Source: Candidatus Benthicola azotiphorus | Lineage (GTDB): Bacteria; Gemmatimonadota; Gemmatimonadetes; Palauibacterales; Palauibacteraceae | Assembly (NCBI GenBank): GCA_947581745.1 | Contig: CANPVW010000248.1 | Span: 1-15,486 of the forward strand | DNA length: 15,486 bases | Direction: 5' to 3' | Shown: in pieces, positions 7,560 to 14,514 of the stretch | Position numbering within the stretch: the stretch's first letter is position 1 | How the letters are laid out: every line of letters starts with the position of its first letter | Program-made: the position numbers and the translations under genes | The notes under the pieces: model-generated | What the model was told of the DNA's origin: nothing | Databases searched by the model: none | Seen by the model: only the letters and a program-made list of their open reading frames with translations

Positions 7560-7879
7560 TCGACCGCTATCGTGCAGTTCGTGACCAGCGCGGCGATCGC
7601 GCCGACGGCTGCCCACACCGGAAGCAGCATCACTCCGACCACTCCGATCGCGAGCGGGATCTCGATCAGCGTGTTTCCTTCTTCCGAGCGGATCGTGATG
7701 CGCCGGATGTTGCCTTCGCGCACCAGCTGTTTGACCCGGCTCAGGAGATCCTCTCCACAGACCGTGTACTCCTCTTTCTCTCCCGCCTCTTCCTCCGGCG
7801 CCTCGACCTCGACTTCGACTTCCACGCCGTCGACCTCCGCCTCCGCCTTCTCGCCGTTCCCTGTGCTCTCGTCCGTCAC
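7544..7879 (-). CDS. DUF4342 domain protein with acidic N-terminus
   Basis: A 111-residue protein whose C-terminal half (about 41-108) matches the DUF4342 family: VKQLVREGNIRRITIRSEEG, then LIEIPLAIGVVGVMLLPVWAAVGAIAALVTNCTIAVER. The family has no known function. Residues 73-100 are hydrophobic enough for one or two membrane passes, so membrane association is likely. Residues 9-37 are low-complexity and acidic, including VEVEVEV and a Glu run, and would form a flexible charged tail. The start is GTG at 7879, supported by GGAGG five bases upstream. The gene stands alone, converging on the TonB-C gene, with a perfect palindrome 39 bases upstream of its start. Family recognition is by memory of the sequence pattern and is fairly secure. 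Confidence 0.85.
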   Translation of the reverse strand: MTDESTGNGEKAEAEVDGVEVEVEVEAPEEEAGEKEEYTVCGEDLLSRVKQLVREGNIRRITIRSEEGNTLIEIPLAIGVVGVMLLPVWAAVGAIAALVTNCTIAVERRED

Positions 7880-7917
7880 GTGAACCTCCGGATCTCTGTT
7901 TCGTGTCGTCCGAATCC

Positions 7918-7931
7918 GTTCGGATCCGAAC
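7918..7931. promoter_or_regulatory. Perfect 14-bp palindrome, candidate operator
   Basis: GTTCGGATCCGAAC is identical on both strands and lies 39-52 bases upstream of the DUF4342 start, where a promoter or operator would be expected. A second overlapping inverted pair (ATCCG, TT, CGGAT) shares its left half. No regulator is encoded beside it, so a binding role is inference from symmetry and position. Confidence 0.35.
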
Positions 7932-8104
7932 CTGTGCTCTCATCCCTTACGAGACTCGGGCCGCTCCGGTTTTAGTCCCGGGCGACGGAAGCGTCGGAGG
8001 TCCCCCGGAACCCGCTCGTCGCGAGCGGATCCACGTCCGTACGGGACAGGAAGTCCCGAAGCGCGCCCTTCGGTCCAAGTCGCGGTGATTGACCGGGCCG
8101 GGTG

Positions 8105-8133
8105 GTGACAACCCGGCGGGGCTCCGTTAGGAT
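8105..8133 (+). promoter_or_regulatory. Sigma70-like promoter for the zinc-ribbon gene
   Basis: GTGACA (8105-8110, five of six matches to the -35 consensus) and TAGGAT (8128-8133, four of six to the -10) are exactly 17 bases apart. Transcription would begin near 8140, giving a leader of about 60 bases before the GTG at 8202. Confidence 0.45.
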
Positions 8134-8190
8134 CACGACAACTTCCACGCGCGGTGGTGGTTGGGGCGTGACCCGGCAGGCGGACGACCC

Positions 8191-8196
8191 AGGAGG
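8191..8196 (+). promoter_or_regulatory. Shine-Dalgarno AGGAGG before a GTG start
   Basis: A full-consensus AGGAGG five bases before the GTG at 8202 decides this non-ATG start. Confidence 0.8.
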
Positions 8197-8201
8197 ACAT
8201 C

Positions 8202-8789
8202 GTGGAGTGGCGTATCTACAGCCGCACCGGACGCGTTTTCGGAGCGGCGCTGAAGGAACCGGCCCTCGTTCAGACGATGCACGGCGCCGTGGGAGCGGAG
8301 GCCGGGGACTACCTCGTCGTCGATCTCGATTGCGAGCGGATCCGATACTACCCGGCGCGCTTCTTCCACCGCTCCTACCAGGTCGTGGAGAGGCCCGTGC
8401 CTCTCAAGGCGCTGGCGGACCTGTCGCGCATGGTGGTCCGGCACGTGGTCGATTCGGGCGCCGAGTCGATCGGCGAGACGTGCGTGAGGTGTGGCAAGCG
8501 ACGAACCCGCGCGGAGTTCGAAGGCGTGCCCACGTGCCTCGACTGCGAGCTGAAGCTGAAGGCCGAGCGTGAAGAGACCCTGGTTTGTCAGCACGACGGG
8601 ACGGCAATGCGGAAGGAAGTGATTCAGAACGTGATCGTGGATCGCTGTCCGGAGTGCGGAGGGGTGTGGTTCGACGGCGGGGAGCTGGAAGTCCTGGGCG
8701 CCGCATTCCGTCGCGCGACCGACTTCGGCATGCCCGCCGAGCTGGCCTCCCGGATGATTCACGGCCTGGTCGAGAGAGACGTGGACTGA
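8202..8789 (+). CDS. Two-zinc-ribbon protein (TFIIB-type zinc finger C-terminus)
   Basis: A 195-residue soluble protein of unknown role with two Cys-rich modules. The first has CVRC (94, 97) and CLDC (112, 115), a four-Cys zinc knuckle. The second has C129, then CPEC (149, 152) in VDRCPECGGVWFDGGELE, the signature of the TFIIB-type zinc-ribbon family (zf-TFIIB) found in small bacterial proteins. Its fourth ligand may be His131 or an acidic residue. The N-terminal 60 residues contain AGDYLVVDLDCERIRYYPARFF, reminiscent of a small beta-barrel 'PGDYLV' module also seen fused to other bacterial proteins; I cannot name it. The start is GTG with a strong AGGAGG. It seems to have its own promoter and sits 230 bases before gdhA without an obvious functional tie. 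Zinc binding is well supported; nucleic-acid or protein binding is only a guess. Confidence 0.8.
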   Translation: MEWRIYSRTGRVFGAALKEPALVQTMHGAVGAEAGDYLVVDLDCERIRYYPARFFHRSYQVVERPVPLKALADLSRMVVRHVVDSGAESIGETCVRCGKRRTRAEFEGVPTCLDCELKLKAEREETLVCQHDGTAMRKEVIQNVIVDRCPECGGVWFDGGELEVLGAAFRRATDFGMPAELASRMIHGLVERDVD

Positions 8790-9019
8790 GCGCTGTCCCC
8801 GCCCGGCTGCCCCGCCGCCGAGCACGCCCATTCCGACTCTCTCGTAGCACGATTCTTGATACAGAAAACCGCATTTCCCGGGAGTTGGGGAACCCCCTCC
8901 TCGGGCGTTCCGGATCGACTGGAGCACCTGGAGAATGGCTCCCCGAAGGCCGGACGAGGTGACGTGCAAAGCCGAGTTCCGGACCGCTGACACCGGTTAC
9001 CATGAAAGGAACACGGAGA
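8790..9019 (+). promoter_or_regulatory. gdhA leader with possible nested RNA hairpins
   Basis: A 230-base spacer before gdhA, with no credible gene. It can form an outer stem, CGTTCCGG (8906-8913, one bulged T) with CCGGACG (8950-8956), around an inner 5-bp hairpin GGAGC/GCTCC (8921-8925 with 8938-8942, twelve-base loop). A TTGATAC at about 8854 may belong to a promoter, but I find no confident -35/-10 pair. It matches no riboswitch class that I can recognise. Such stems are common by chance in GC-rich sequence. Confidence 0.3.
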
Positions 9020-10384
9020 ATGACCAGCCCCGCCCAGGCGGAGATCCGACAAGAGCTCGAGCGCTTCATGGCCAAGGTCATCAAGCGCAATCCGGGCGAG
9101 TCCGAATTCCATCAAGCGGTGCGCGAAGTGGCGCACAGCGTCATCCCCTACACGTTCGAGCATCCGGAGTACCGCAGGGAGAAGATCCTCGAGCGAATGA
9201 CCGAGCCCGACCGCATCATCATCTTCCGCGTCTCGTGGGAGGACGATGAAGGCAACGTGCGAGCGGACCGGGCCTGGCGCGTCCAGTTCAACAATTCGAT
9301 CGGGCCGTACAAGGGCGGGTTGCGCTTCCACCCGACGGTGAACCAGAGCATCCTCAAGTTCCTCGGCTTCGAGCAGGTGTTCAAGAACAGCCTCACCACC
9401 CTGCCGATGGGCGGTGGAAAGGGCGGCGCCAACTTCGACCCGAAGGGCAAGAGCGACCGCGAGGTGATGCGGTTCTGCCAGTCGATGATGACCGAGCTGT
9501 ACCGCCACATCGGGGCCCGCGTCGACGTGCCGGCCGGTGACATCGGCGTCGGAGCGAGGGAGATCGGCTACCTGTTCGGCCAGTACAAGCGTCTCCGGAA
9601 CGAGTTCGAGGGAGTCCTCACGGGCAAGGGCCTGGCGTTCGGCGGCAGCCTGATCCGGACCGAGGCCACCGGCTACGGCACGGTCTATTTCATGGAGCAG
9701 ATGCTCAACCACCGCGGGGACAGCGTGAAGGGCAAGAAGTGCACCGTATCCGGCTCGGGGAACGTCGCGATCTACACGATCGAGAAGCTCCTGGACTTCG
9801 GAGCCGTGCCCATCACGGCCTCCGACTCGGAGGGCACGATCCACGATCCCAAAGGGATCGATCGCGAGAAGCTGGAGTGGATCAAGGACCTCAAGGAAGT
9901 ACGCCGCGGCCGGATCAGCGAGTACGCGGAGCACTTCGGCTGCGAGTACTTCCCGGGCAAGCGTCCGTGGGCGGTGCCGTGCGAGCTCGCGTTTCCGAGC
10001 GCGACGCAGAACGAGCTCGATGGCGAAGACGCGCGCACCCTGGTCGACAACGGGTGCATCGGAGTGGCGGAGGGCGCGAACATGCCCAGCGACACCGATG
10101 CGGTGGCCGTCTTCCAGGAAGCGAAGATCATGTACGGTCCCGGCAAGGCGGCCAACGCCGGCGGCGTGGCGGTCTCCGGTCTCGAGCAGAGCCAGAACTC
10201 GTCGCGCGTCGCGTGGACTCGGGACGAAGTCGATTCGAAGCTCCACAAGATCATGGAGGACATCCACGAGCAGTGCGTGATCTACGGCGAAACCGAGAAC
10301 GGTTACGTCGATTACGTCAGCGGCGCGAACATCGGCGGATTCGTGAAGGTCGCGAACGCGATGCTCGGATACGGCATCGTCTGA
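9020..10384 (+). CDS. gdhA: NADP-specific glutamate dehydrogenase
   Basis: Hexameric class glutamate dehydrogenase, 454 residues (Escherichia coli GdhA has 447), catalysing reductive amination of 2-oxoglutarate with ammonium to glutamate in the cytoplasm. Substrate-site motifs are GPYKGGLRFHP with Lys98, PMGGGKGG with catalytic Lys134, and PAGDIGVG with Asp174. The nucleotide domain has GSGNVA at 245-250 and ASDSEGT at 267-273; Ser after the second beta strand rather than an acidic residue fits NADP preference. EGANMP and PGKAANAGGVA close the active-site region. The ATG at 9020 has AAGGA nine bases upstream; an in-frame ATG at 9002 has no good ribosome site and adds six residues. The gene is complete, all catalytic residues are present, and it ends in a strong intrinsic terminator, so it is probably monocistronic. 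Confidence 0.97.
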   Translation: MTSPAQAEIRQELERFMAKVIKRNPGESEFHQAVREVAHSVIPYTFEHPEYRREKILERMTEPDRIIIFRVSWEDDEGNVRADRAWRVQFNNSIGPYKGGLRFHPTVNQSILKFLGFEQVFKNSLTTLPMGGGKGGANFDPKGKSDREVMRFCQSMMTELYRHIGARVDVPAGDIGVGAREIGYLFGQYKRLRNEFEGVLTGKGLAFGGSLIRTEATGYGTVYFMEQMLNHRGDSVKGKKCTVSGSGNVAIYTIEKLLDFGAVPITASDSEGTIHDPKGIDREKLEWIKDLKEVRRGRISEYAEHFGCEYFPGKRPWAVPCELAFPSATQNELDGEDARTLVDNGCIGVAEGANMPSDTDAVAVFQEAKIMYGPGKAANAGGVAVSGLEQSQNSSRVAWTRDEVDSKLHKIMEDIHEQCVIYGETENGYVDYVSGANIGGFVKVANAMLGYGIV

Positions 10385-10406
10385 GCCGGTTCTTTCCGCG
10401 GTCCTG

Positions 10407-10443
10407 CCGCCGGCGACCTTCGGGTCGCCGGCGGTTTCTCTTT
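10407..10443 (+). terminator. Intrinsic terminator of gdhA
   Basis: A perfect 12-bp stem, CCGCCGGCGACC with GGTCGCCGGCGG, is closed by a C(TTCG)G tetraloop and followed by TTTCTCTTT. It begins 22 bases after the gdhA stop. Stem strength, extra-stable loop and T-rich tail make this a clear Rho-independent terminator separating gdhA from the peptidase gene. Confidence 0.92.
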
Positions 10444-10555
10444 CCGGGCCGGAACGCTGCTCCCCGTCGCCTGTATTCCGTAGCAGTCGGTTGACGTTCG
10501 CAGGTCGGTGGCTCTCCACGGACGACAGGAACGCAGGTTCTCGACAGGAAGACTC

Positions 10556-13447
10556 ATGCGCTTGAAGATGATTCGTCCGGCTTTCGCGGCCGGGATGCTG
10601 GGATTGGCGGCGGTGATCGCCCTCTCGCCGTGCCGACTCGAGGCGCAGGTGCTCGCGGACACGGCCGACGCCTTCACCGCCGGTCTCGACCAGCCGCTTC
10701 CCGTCGATCCCGCGGTCACGATCGGGCGGCTGGACAACGGACTGCGTTACTTCATCCGGGCCAACAGGCGGCCGGAGAAGCGGGCCGAGCTGCGGCTGAT
10801 CGTGAATGCGGGATCCGTTCTCGAGGACCCGGACCAGCTGGGCCTCGCTCACTTCGTCGAGCACATGGCGTTCAACGGGACCGAGCACTTCGAGAAGCAG
10901 GAGCTGATCGACTACCTGCAGTTCGTCGGGATGCGATTCGGAGCCGATGTGAACGCGTACACCAGCTTCGACGAAACGGTGTACATGCTGACAATTCCCA
11001 CGGACAGCACGGCCATCGTCGAGACCGCTTTTCAGATCCTCGAGGACTGGGCGCACGCCATCTCCTTCGATTCGGTGGAAGTCGAAAAGGAGCGGGGAGT
11101 GGTGCTGGAAGAGTGGCGCCTGGGCCAGGGGGCGTGGGCCCGCATCCAGGATCAGCAGTTTCCCGTCCTGTTTCAGGGTTCGCTGTACGCGGAGCGGCTG
11201 CCGATCGGAGATCCCGAGATCCTCGAGACCTTCGACCACGCGGTCCTCAAGCGCTTCTACGCCGACTGGTATCGGCCCGACCTGATGGCCGTGGTGGCCG
11301 TCGGCGACTTCGACCCCGCGAGGATCGAGGACCTCATCCGACAGCATTTCCAGGGGATTCGGGATCCGGAGATGGAGCGGCCCCGTCCGGCGATCTCGGT
11401 GCCGGACCACCGGGAGACCCTGTATTCGATCGCCACCGATCCGGAACTCACGCTTTCCAACGTGAGCGTCACGTGGAAGCTCCCGGTAGCGGATCAGGAC
11501 ACGCACGCGGACTACCGGAGGTCGTTCGTCGAGCAGGCCTACAATTCGATGTTCAATTTCCGGATGTTCGAGATCACGCAATCCAGCGACGACCCGCCGT
11601 TCCTCGGCGCGGGTTCCGGCAAGGGACGCTTCGTGCGCGAGGCCGACGTGTACCAGCTCGGCGCCACCGTGAAGGACGGAGAGATCGAGAGGGGCCTCGA
11701 ACGGGTGCTGGTGGAGGCCGAGCGCGTGCAGCGCTTCGGGTTCACGCAGGCCGAGCTCGACCGGCAGAAGGCGGACGTTCTCCGCTCCTACGAGCGGTCC
11801 TTCATCGAGCGCGACCAGCGGGAGTCTTCGCGCCTGGCGAGCGAGTACGTGCGCGTATTCCTGGATGGCGAGCCGACTCCGGGGATCGCCTACGAGTACG
11901 CGCTGGCCAGACGCTTCCTGCCCACCATAACGCTGGACGAGGTCAATCGGATCGGTCGCGAGTGGATCGGGGACGAAAACCGTGTGATTCTGGCCGCTTC
12001 TCCGGAGAAGCCCGGCGTGGAGGTGCCAGACGAGCCGGCGCTCGCCGCCGCGTTCGACGCCGCCCGGGCCTCGCCGATCGAGCCCTGGGAGGACGCGGGG
12101 TCCGATCGGCCGCTGCTCGCGGTCGAGCCGACGCCGGGCCAGGTCGTCGAGCGGGAGGAGATCGCCGAGCTCGGCGTGGAGATCTGGCACCTGAGCAACG
12201 GGGCGCGCCTCATCCTGAAACCGACGGACTTCCAGGACGACGAAGTGCTGTTCAACGGACGCAGCCCGGGCGGCACTTCGCTCGCCACGGACGAGGACTA
12301 CGAGTCCGCTTCGTGGGCGGCCACGCTCGTCAGCATCGGTGGGGTGGGCGAGTTCAGCGCGGTGGAGCTCCAGAAGATGCTCGCCGGAAAGGCCGTCTCG
12401 GTGGGCCCGTCGATCTCGGAGCTGAGTGAAGGGATCTCGGGAAGCGCCTCCCCGAAGGACCTGGAGAGCCTGCTCCAGCTCGTGTACCTGTACTTCACGG
12501 CTCCGCGGCGCGACGAGACGGCCGTGGCCGCCTTCCGTTCCCGCATGCGGACGGTGCTGACGAACCGCGGGGCGAATCCGGAAGCCGTGTACGGAGACAC
12601 GGTCGGCGCGGTCCTGGCCCAGTATCATCCGCGTTATCTGCCTCCGACCCCGGAGATGCTGGACGAGATCGATCTCGACAGGGCACTCGACTTCTACCGG
12701 GACCGGTTCTCCGATGCCGGGGACTTCACGTTCACGCTGGTGGGCTCGTTCGATCCGGAGGGTGTTCTTCCGCTGGTGGAGAGGTACCTCGCGGCCCTGC
12801 CGTCGACCGGGCGACACGAGACCTGGCGGGACGTCGGCATGGAGCCGCCGAAGGGGGTCGTGCAGCGCACCGTCCACAAGGGCCTGGAGCCCAAGGGACG
12901 CCAGACGCTCATCTTCACGGGCGATTTCGACTTCAACCGGGAGAACCGGTACACCCTGCAGTCGATGACCGAAGTCCTCAGCAACATGCTGCGCGAGATT
13001 CTCAGGGAGGACATGGGAGGCACGTACGGGGCGGGAGCGTACGGCTCCGGTTCCCGCGAGCCGCGGGAGCGCTACAGCGTCCGCATCTCGTTCGGTGCCG
13101 ATCCGAACAGACTGGACGAGCTGACCGAGGCCACCTTCTCGGCGATCGACAGCCTCGCCACGTACGGCGCGTCGGTCGAGAACCTGGCCAAGGTGAAGGA
13201 AGCGCAGCGGCGCCAGCGTGAGACCGATCTGCGGGAGAACGGATTCTGGATGTCGGTGCTCAACGTGTACGACCAGAACGACGAGGACCTGCGGCTGATC
13301 CTCGACTACGATGGGCTGGTGGACGGCCTCACGTCCGAAGCGATCGGCGCGGCTGCCACCCGCTACTTCAACCATGACCGCTACGTCGAGGTGAAGCTCG
13401 TTCCCGAGGCGGAGGCGGAACCCGAGTCGGTCCCGGACGCTCCCTGA
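10556..13447 (+). CDS. M16 family zinc metallopeptidase (two-lobed, exported)
   Basis: Exported M16 (pitrilysin/insulinase) peptidase of 963 residues, the two-lobe layout of PqqL-like enzymes. Residues 1-31 form a Sec signal (basic MRLKMIR, hydrophobic core, LEAQ cleavage region). The active N-terminal lobe opens with RLDNGLRYFIRAN and carries the inverted zinc motif HFVEH at 99-103 (His99, Glu102, His103), with the distal zinc ligand Glu179 in VEKERGVVLEEW about 76 residues later, the expected spacing. A second M16 domain follows at about 200-400, with GDFDPARIEDLI leading into it. The C-terminal lobe (from about 510, VEIWHLSNGARLILKPTDF) lacks the zinc motif, as usual, and ends in an M16-C domain with GGTYGAGAYG. 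It probably degrades peptides in the periplasm. The ATG at 10556 has AGGAAG just upstream; earlier in-frame starts spoil the signal peptide. It lies between the gdhA terminator and the reductase promoter, so is probably transcribed alone. Confidence 0.95.
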   Translation: MRLKMIRPAFAAGMLGLAAVIALSPCRLEAQVLADTADAFTAGLDQPLPVDPAVTIGRLDNGLRYFIRANRRPEKRAELRLIVNAGSVLEDPDQLGLAHFVEHMAFNGTEHFEKQELIDYLQFVGMRFGADVNAYTSFDETVYMLTIPTDSTAIVETAFQILEDWAHAISFDSVEVEKERGVVLEEWRLGQGAWARIQDQQFPVLFQGSLYAERLPIGDPEILETFDHAVLKRFYADWYRPDLMAVVAVGDFDPARIEDLIRQHFQGIRDPEMERPRPAISVPDHRETLYSIATDPELTLSNVSVTWKLPVADQDTHADYRRSFVEQAYNSMFNFRMFEITQSSDDPPFLGAGSGKGRFVREADVYQLGATVKDGEIERGLERVLVEAERVQRFGFTQAELDRQKADVLRSYERSFIERDQRESSRLASEYVRVFLDGEPTPGIAYEYALARRFLPTITLDEVNRIGREWIGDENRVILAASPEKPGVEVPDEPALAAAFDAARASPIEPWEDAGSDRPLLAVEPTPGQVVEREEIAELGVEIWHLSNGARLILKPTDFQDDEVLFNGRSPGGTSLATDEDYESASWAATLVSIGGVGEFSAVELQKMLAGKAVSVGPSISELSEGISGSASPKDLESLLQLVYLYFTAPRRDETAVAAFRSRMRTVLTNRGANPEAVYGDTVGAVLAQYHPRYLPPTPEMLDEIDLDRALDFYRDRFSDAGDFTFTLVGSFDPEGVLPLVERYLAALPSTGRHETWRDVGMEPPKGVVQRTVHKGLEPKGRQTLIFTGDFDFNRENRYTLQSMTEVLSNMLREILREDMGGTYGAGAYGSGSREPRERYSVRISFGADPNRLDELTEATFSAIDSLATYGASVENLAKVKEAQRRQRETDLRENGFWMSVLNVYDQNDEDLRLILDYDGLVDGLTSEAIGAAATRYFNHDRYVEVKLVPEAEAEPESVPDAP

Positions 13448-13460
13448 CCGCCCCGGAGGT

Positions 13461-13491
13461 TTGCGCGCCGCCCCGGTAGCTGCTTTACATT
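13461..13491 (+). promoter_or_regulatory. Possible promoter of the reductase-transporter pair
   Basis: TTGCGC (13461-13466) and TACATT (13486-13491) resemble -35 and -10 boxes but are 19 bases apart, longer than ideal. They lie in the 71-base gap after the M16 gene. Transcription would start around 13498. Confidence 0.35.
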
Positions 13492-13517
13492 GGGCTCCTT
13501 CCCAAGCGGAGGAGCCC
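13492..13517 (+). promoter_or_regulatory. Hairpin overlapping the Shine-Dalgarno of the aldo/keto reductase
   Basis: A perfect 7-bp inverted repeat, GGGCTCC (13492-13498) and GGAGCCC (13511-13517), has a 12-base loop and ends one base before the ATG at 13519. The ribosome site GGAGGAG (13508-13514) is partly in the right arm, so folding would mask it. This could reduce translation of transcripts started farther upstream, such as read-through from the M16 gene, while a start at about 13498 would omit most of the left arm. It may alternatively be a chance repeat. Confidence 0.4.
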
Positions 13518-13518
13518 G

Positions 13519-14514
13519 ATGGACAGGAGAGCGTTCGCGCGTACCTTCGCCGGCCTCATGGCAGCTCTCGGGCTGCCGGCCCCGGCCGCCGGTGCCGCTT
13601 CTGCGGATTCCGTCCGCCCGTCCGATGGCCGCGTCCCCGCAGGCGATCTCCCCCCGACATCTCTTCCGACGCGCCGGCTGGGCCGTACGGGACTCGAGGT
13701 ACCGATCCTCGCGCTGGGAGGCCACCACGTCGGTCGGTCGGCGAGCGAGTCGGACGCTCGCGTGCTCGTGGAGACGGCCCTCGAGGAAGGCGTTCGCTTC
13801 TTCGACAACGCGGAGAGCTACCAGAACGGCAAGTCGGAGCGCTGGCTCGGAGCCGCCCTGCAGGACGTTCGGTCCGACGTCCTCATCATGAGCAAGACGC
13901 ACTCGCCACGTGACCGGAGCGCCGAGAGCGCCCGCCGGCACCTCGAGGGCAGCCTCGAGCGGCTGCGTACCGACTACCTCGACGTGTGGCAGCTCCACAG
14001 CACCAAGAGCGTGGAAGACGTGGATCTCGCGTTCCGGCCCGGCGGGGCGATGGAGTACATCATGGAGGCGAGGGACCAGGGCCTGGTGCGCTTCGTCGGG
14101 GTGACCGGCCACGTGACCCCCGCCGCCCATCGCCGCGCGCTCGAATACTGGGACGAGGGGTGGCGGTTCGACACGTTCCAGTTTCCGGTCAACCCGATCG
14201 ATTATCACCAGCGGAGCTTCCAACGGCAGGTACTCGTGGATATCGTGGCGAGGGACATCGGGATGATCGCGATGAAGACGTCGGCGGACGGTCGCCTGCT
14301 GAGTGAGGGGATCTGCACGATCGATGAGACTCTGCGTTACGTGTGGTCGCTGCCCGTGAACGTGGCCGTCGTGGGGATGGAGAGGCCGGAGCTGGTGCGG
14401 GAGAACGCGCGCATCGCGCGGGAGTTCAGGCCGATGAGTCGGCAAGAGCTCGCGGCCTTGCGGGATCGCATCGAGCCGAGGGCCGACCTGTCGCTGGAGT
14501 GGTACAAGGCGTGA
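13519..14514 (+). CDS. Tat-exported aldo/keto reductase
   Basis: Aldo/keto reductase family NAD(P)H-dependent oxidoreductase, 331 residues. The N-terminus MDRRAFARTF, then a hydrophobic stretch and small-residue AAGAASA near 23-29, is a twin-arginine (Tat) type signal, so the enzyme would fold with cofactor and be exported. The catalytic tetrad is complete: Asp96 and Tyr101 in FFDNAESYQ, Lys126 in MSKTHS, His160 in WQLHS. RRLGRTGLEVPILALGGHHVG marks the first barrel strand, and PVNVAVVGM late in the protein fits the cofactor region. No iron-sulfur Cys cluster of the kind seen in some larger members is present. Substrate is unknown. The start has GGAGGAG at good spacing. Its stop overlaps the next gene's GTG by four bases, implying co-translation with the transporter. 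Confidence 0.92.
   Translation: MDRRAFARTFAGLMAALGLPAPAAGAASADSVRPSDGRVPAGDLPPTSLPTRRLGRTGLEVPILALGGHHVGRSASESDARVLVETALEEGVRFFDNAESYQNGKSERWLGAALQDVRSDVLIMSKTHSPRDRSAESARRHLEGSLERLRTDYLDVWQLHSTKSVEDVDLAFRPGGAMEYIMEARDQGLVRFVGVTGHVTPAAHRRALEYWDEGWRFDTFQFPVNPIDYHQRSFQRQVLVDIVARDIGMIAMKTSADGRLLSEGICTIDETLRYVWSLPVNVAVVGMERPELVRENARIAREFRPMSRQELAALRDRIEPRADLSLEWYKA

Larger units (their letters stand above)
7880..8201. other. Non-coding divergent gap
   Basis: A 322-base gap between the DUF4342 gene (minus) and the zinc-ribbon gene (plus). I see no credible gene. It holds a perfect 14-base palindrome at 7918-7931, a 6-bp hairpin (CGGGAC at 8042-8047 with GTCCCG at 8053-8058, five-base loop) and a plausible plus-strand promoter at 8105-8133. 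The rest is GC-rich sequence without recognisable signals. Confidence 0.5.

Noticed and set aside
7770..7850. Repetitive GAC/TTC/CTC triplets as a DNA repeat element
   Set aside because: They encode the acidic low-complexity N-terminus of the DUF4342 protein, so they reflect protein composition rather than a mobile or regulatory repeat.
8950..8961. CCGGACGAGGTG upstream of gdhA resembles the start of the guanidine-III riboswitch
   Set aside because: The second conserved strand of that class (a CCGGTCAGGACAAG-like segment and the partner helix) is missing downstream, and gdhA is not a guanidine-related gene. A 12-base match in GC-rich DNA is not enough.
8935..9249. A 104-codon frame starting just before gdhA, possibly a leader peptide gene
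   Set aside because: It runs about 230 bases into gdhA in another frame, has poor ribosome-site spacing, and its product is a typical arginine/proline-rich frame shadow.
10625..10645. SPCRLEAQ near the M16 N-terminus as a lipobox
   Set aside because: The residues before Cys do not fit the lipobox pattern, while LEAQ fits ordinary signal-peptidase cleavage.
8759..13375. A 1538-codon open frame on the minus strand, antisense to gdhA and the M16 peptidase
   Set aside because: Its codons align base for base with the sense codons of both genes, which share a frame. It stays open because TTA, CTA and TCA are rarely used in the sense genes. The translation is His/Arg/Glu/Val-rich without any domain, while both sense proteins are unmistakable.
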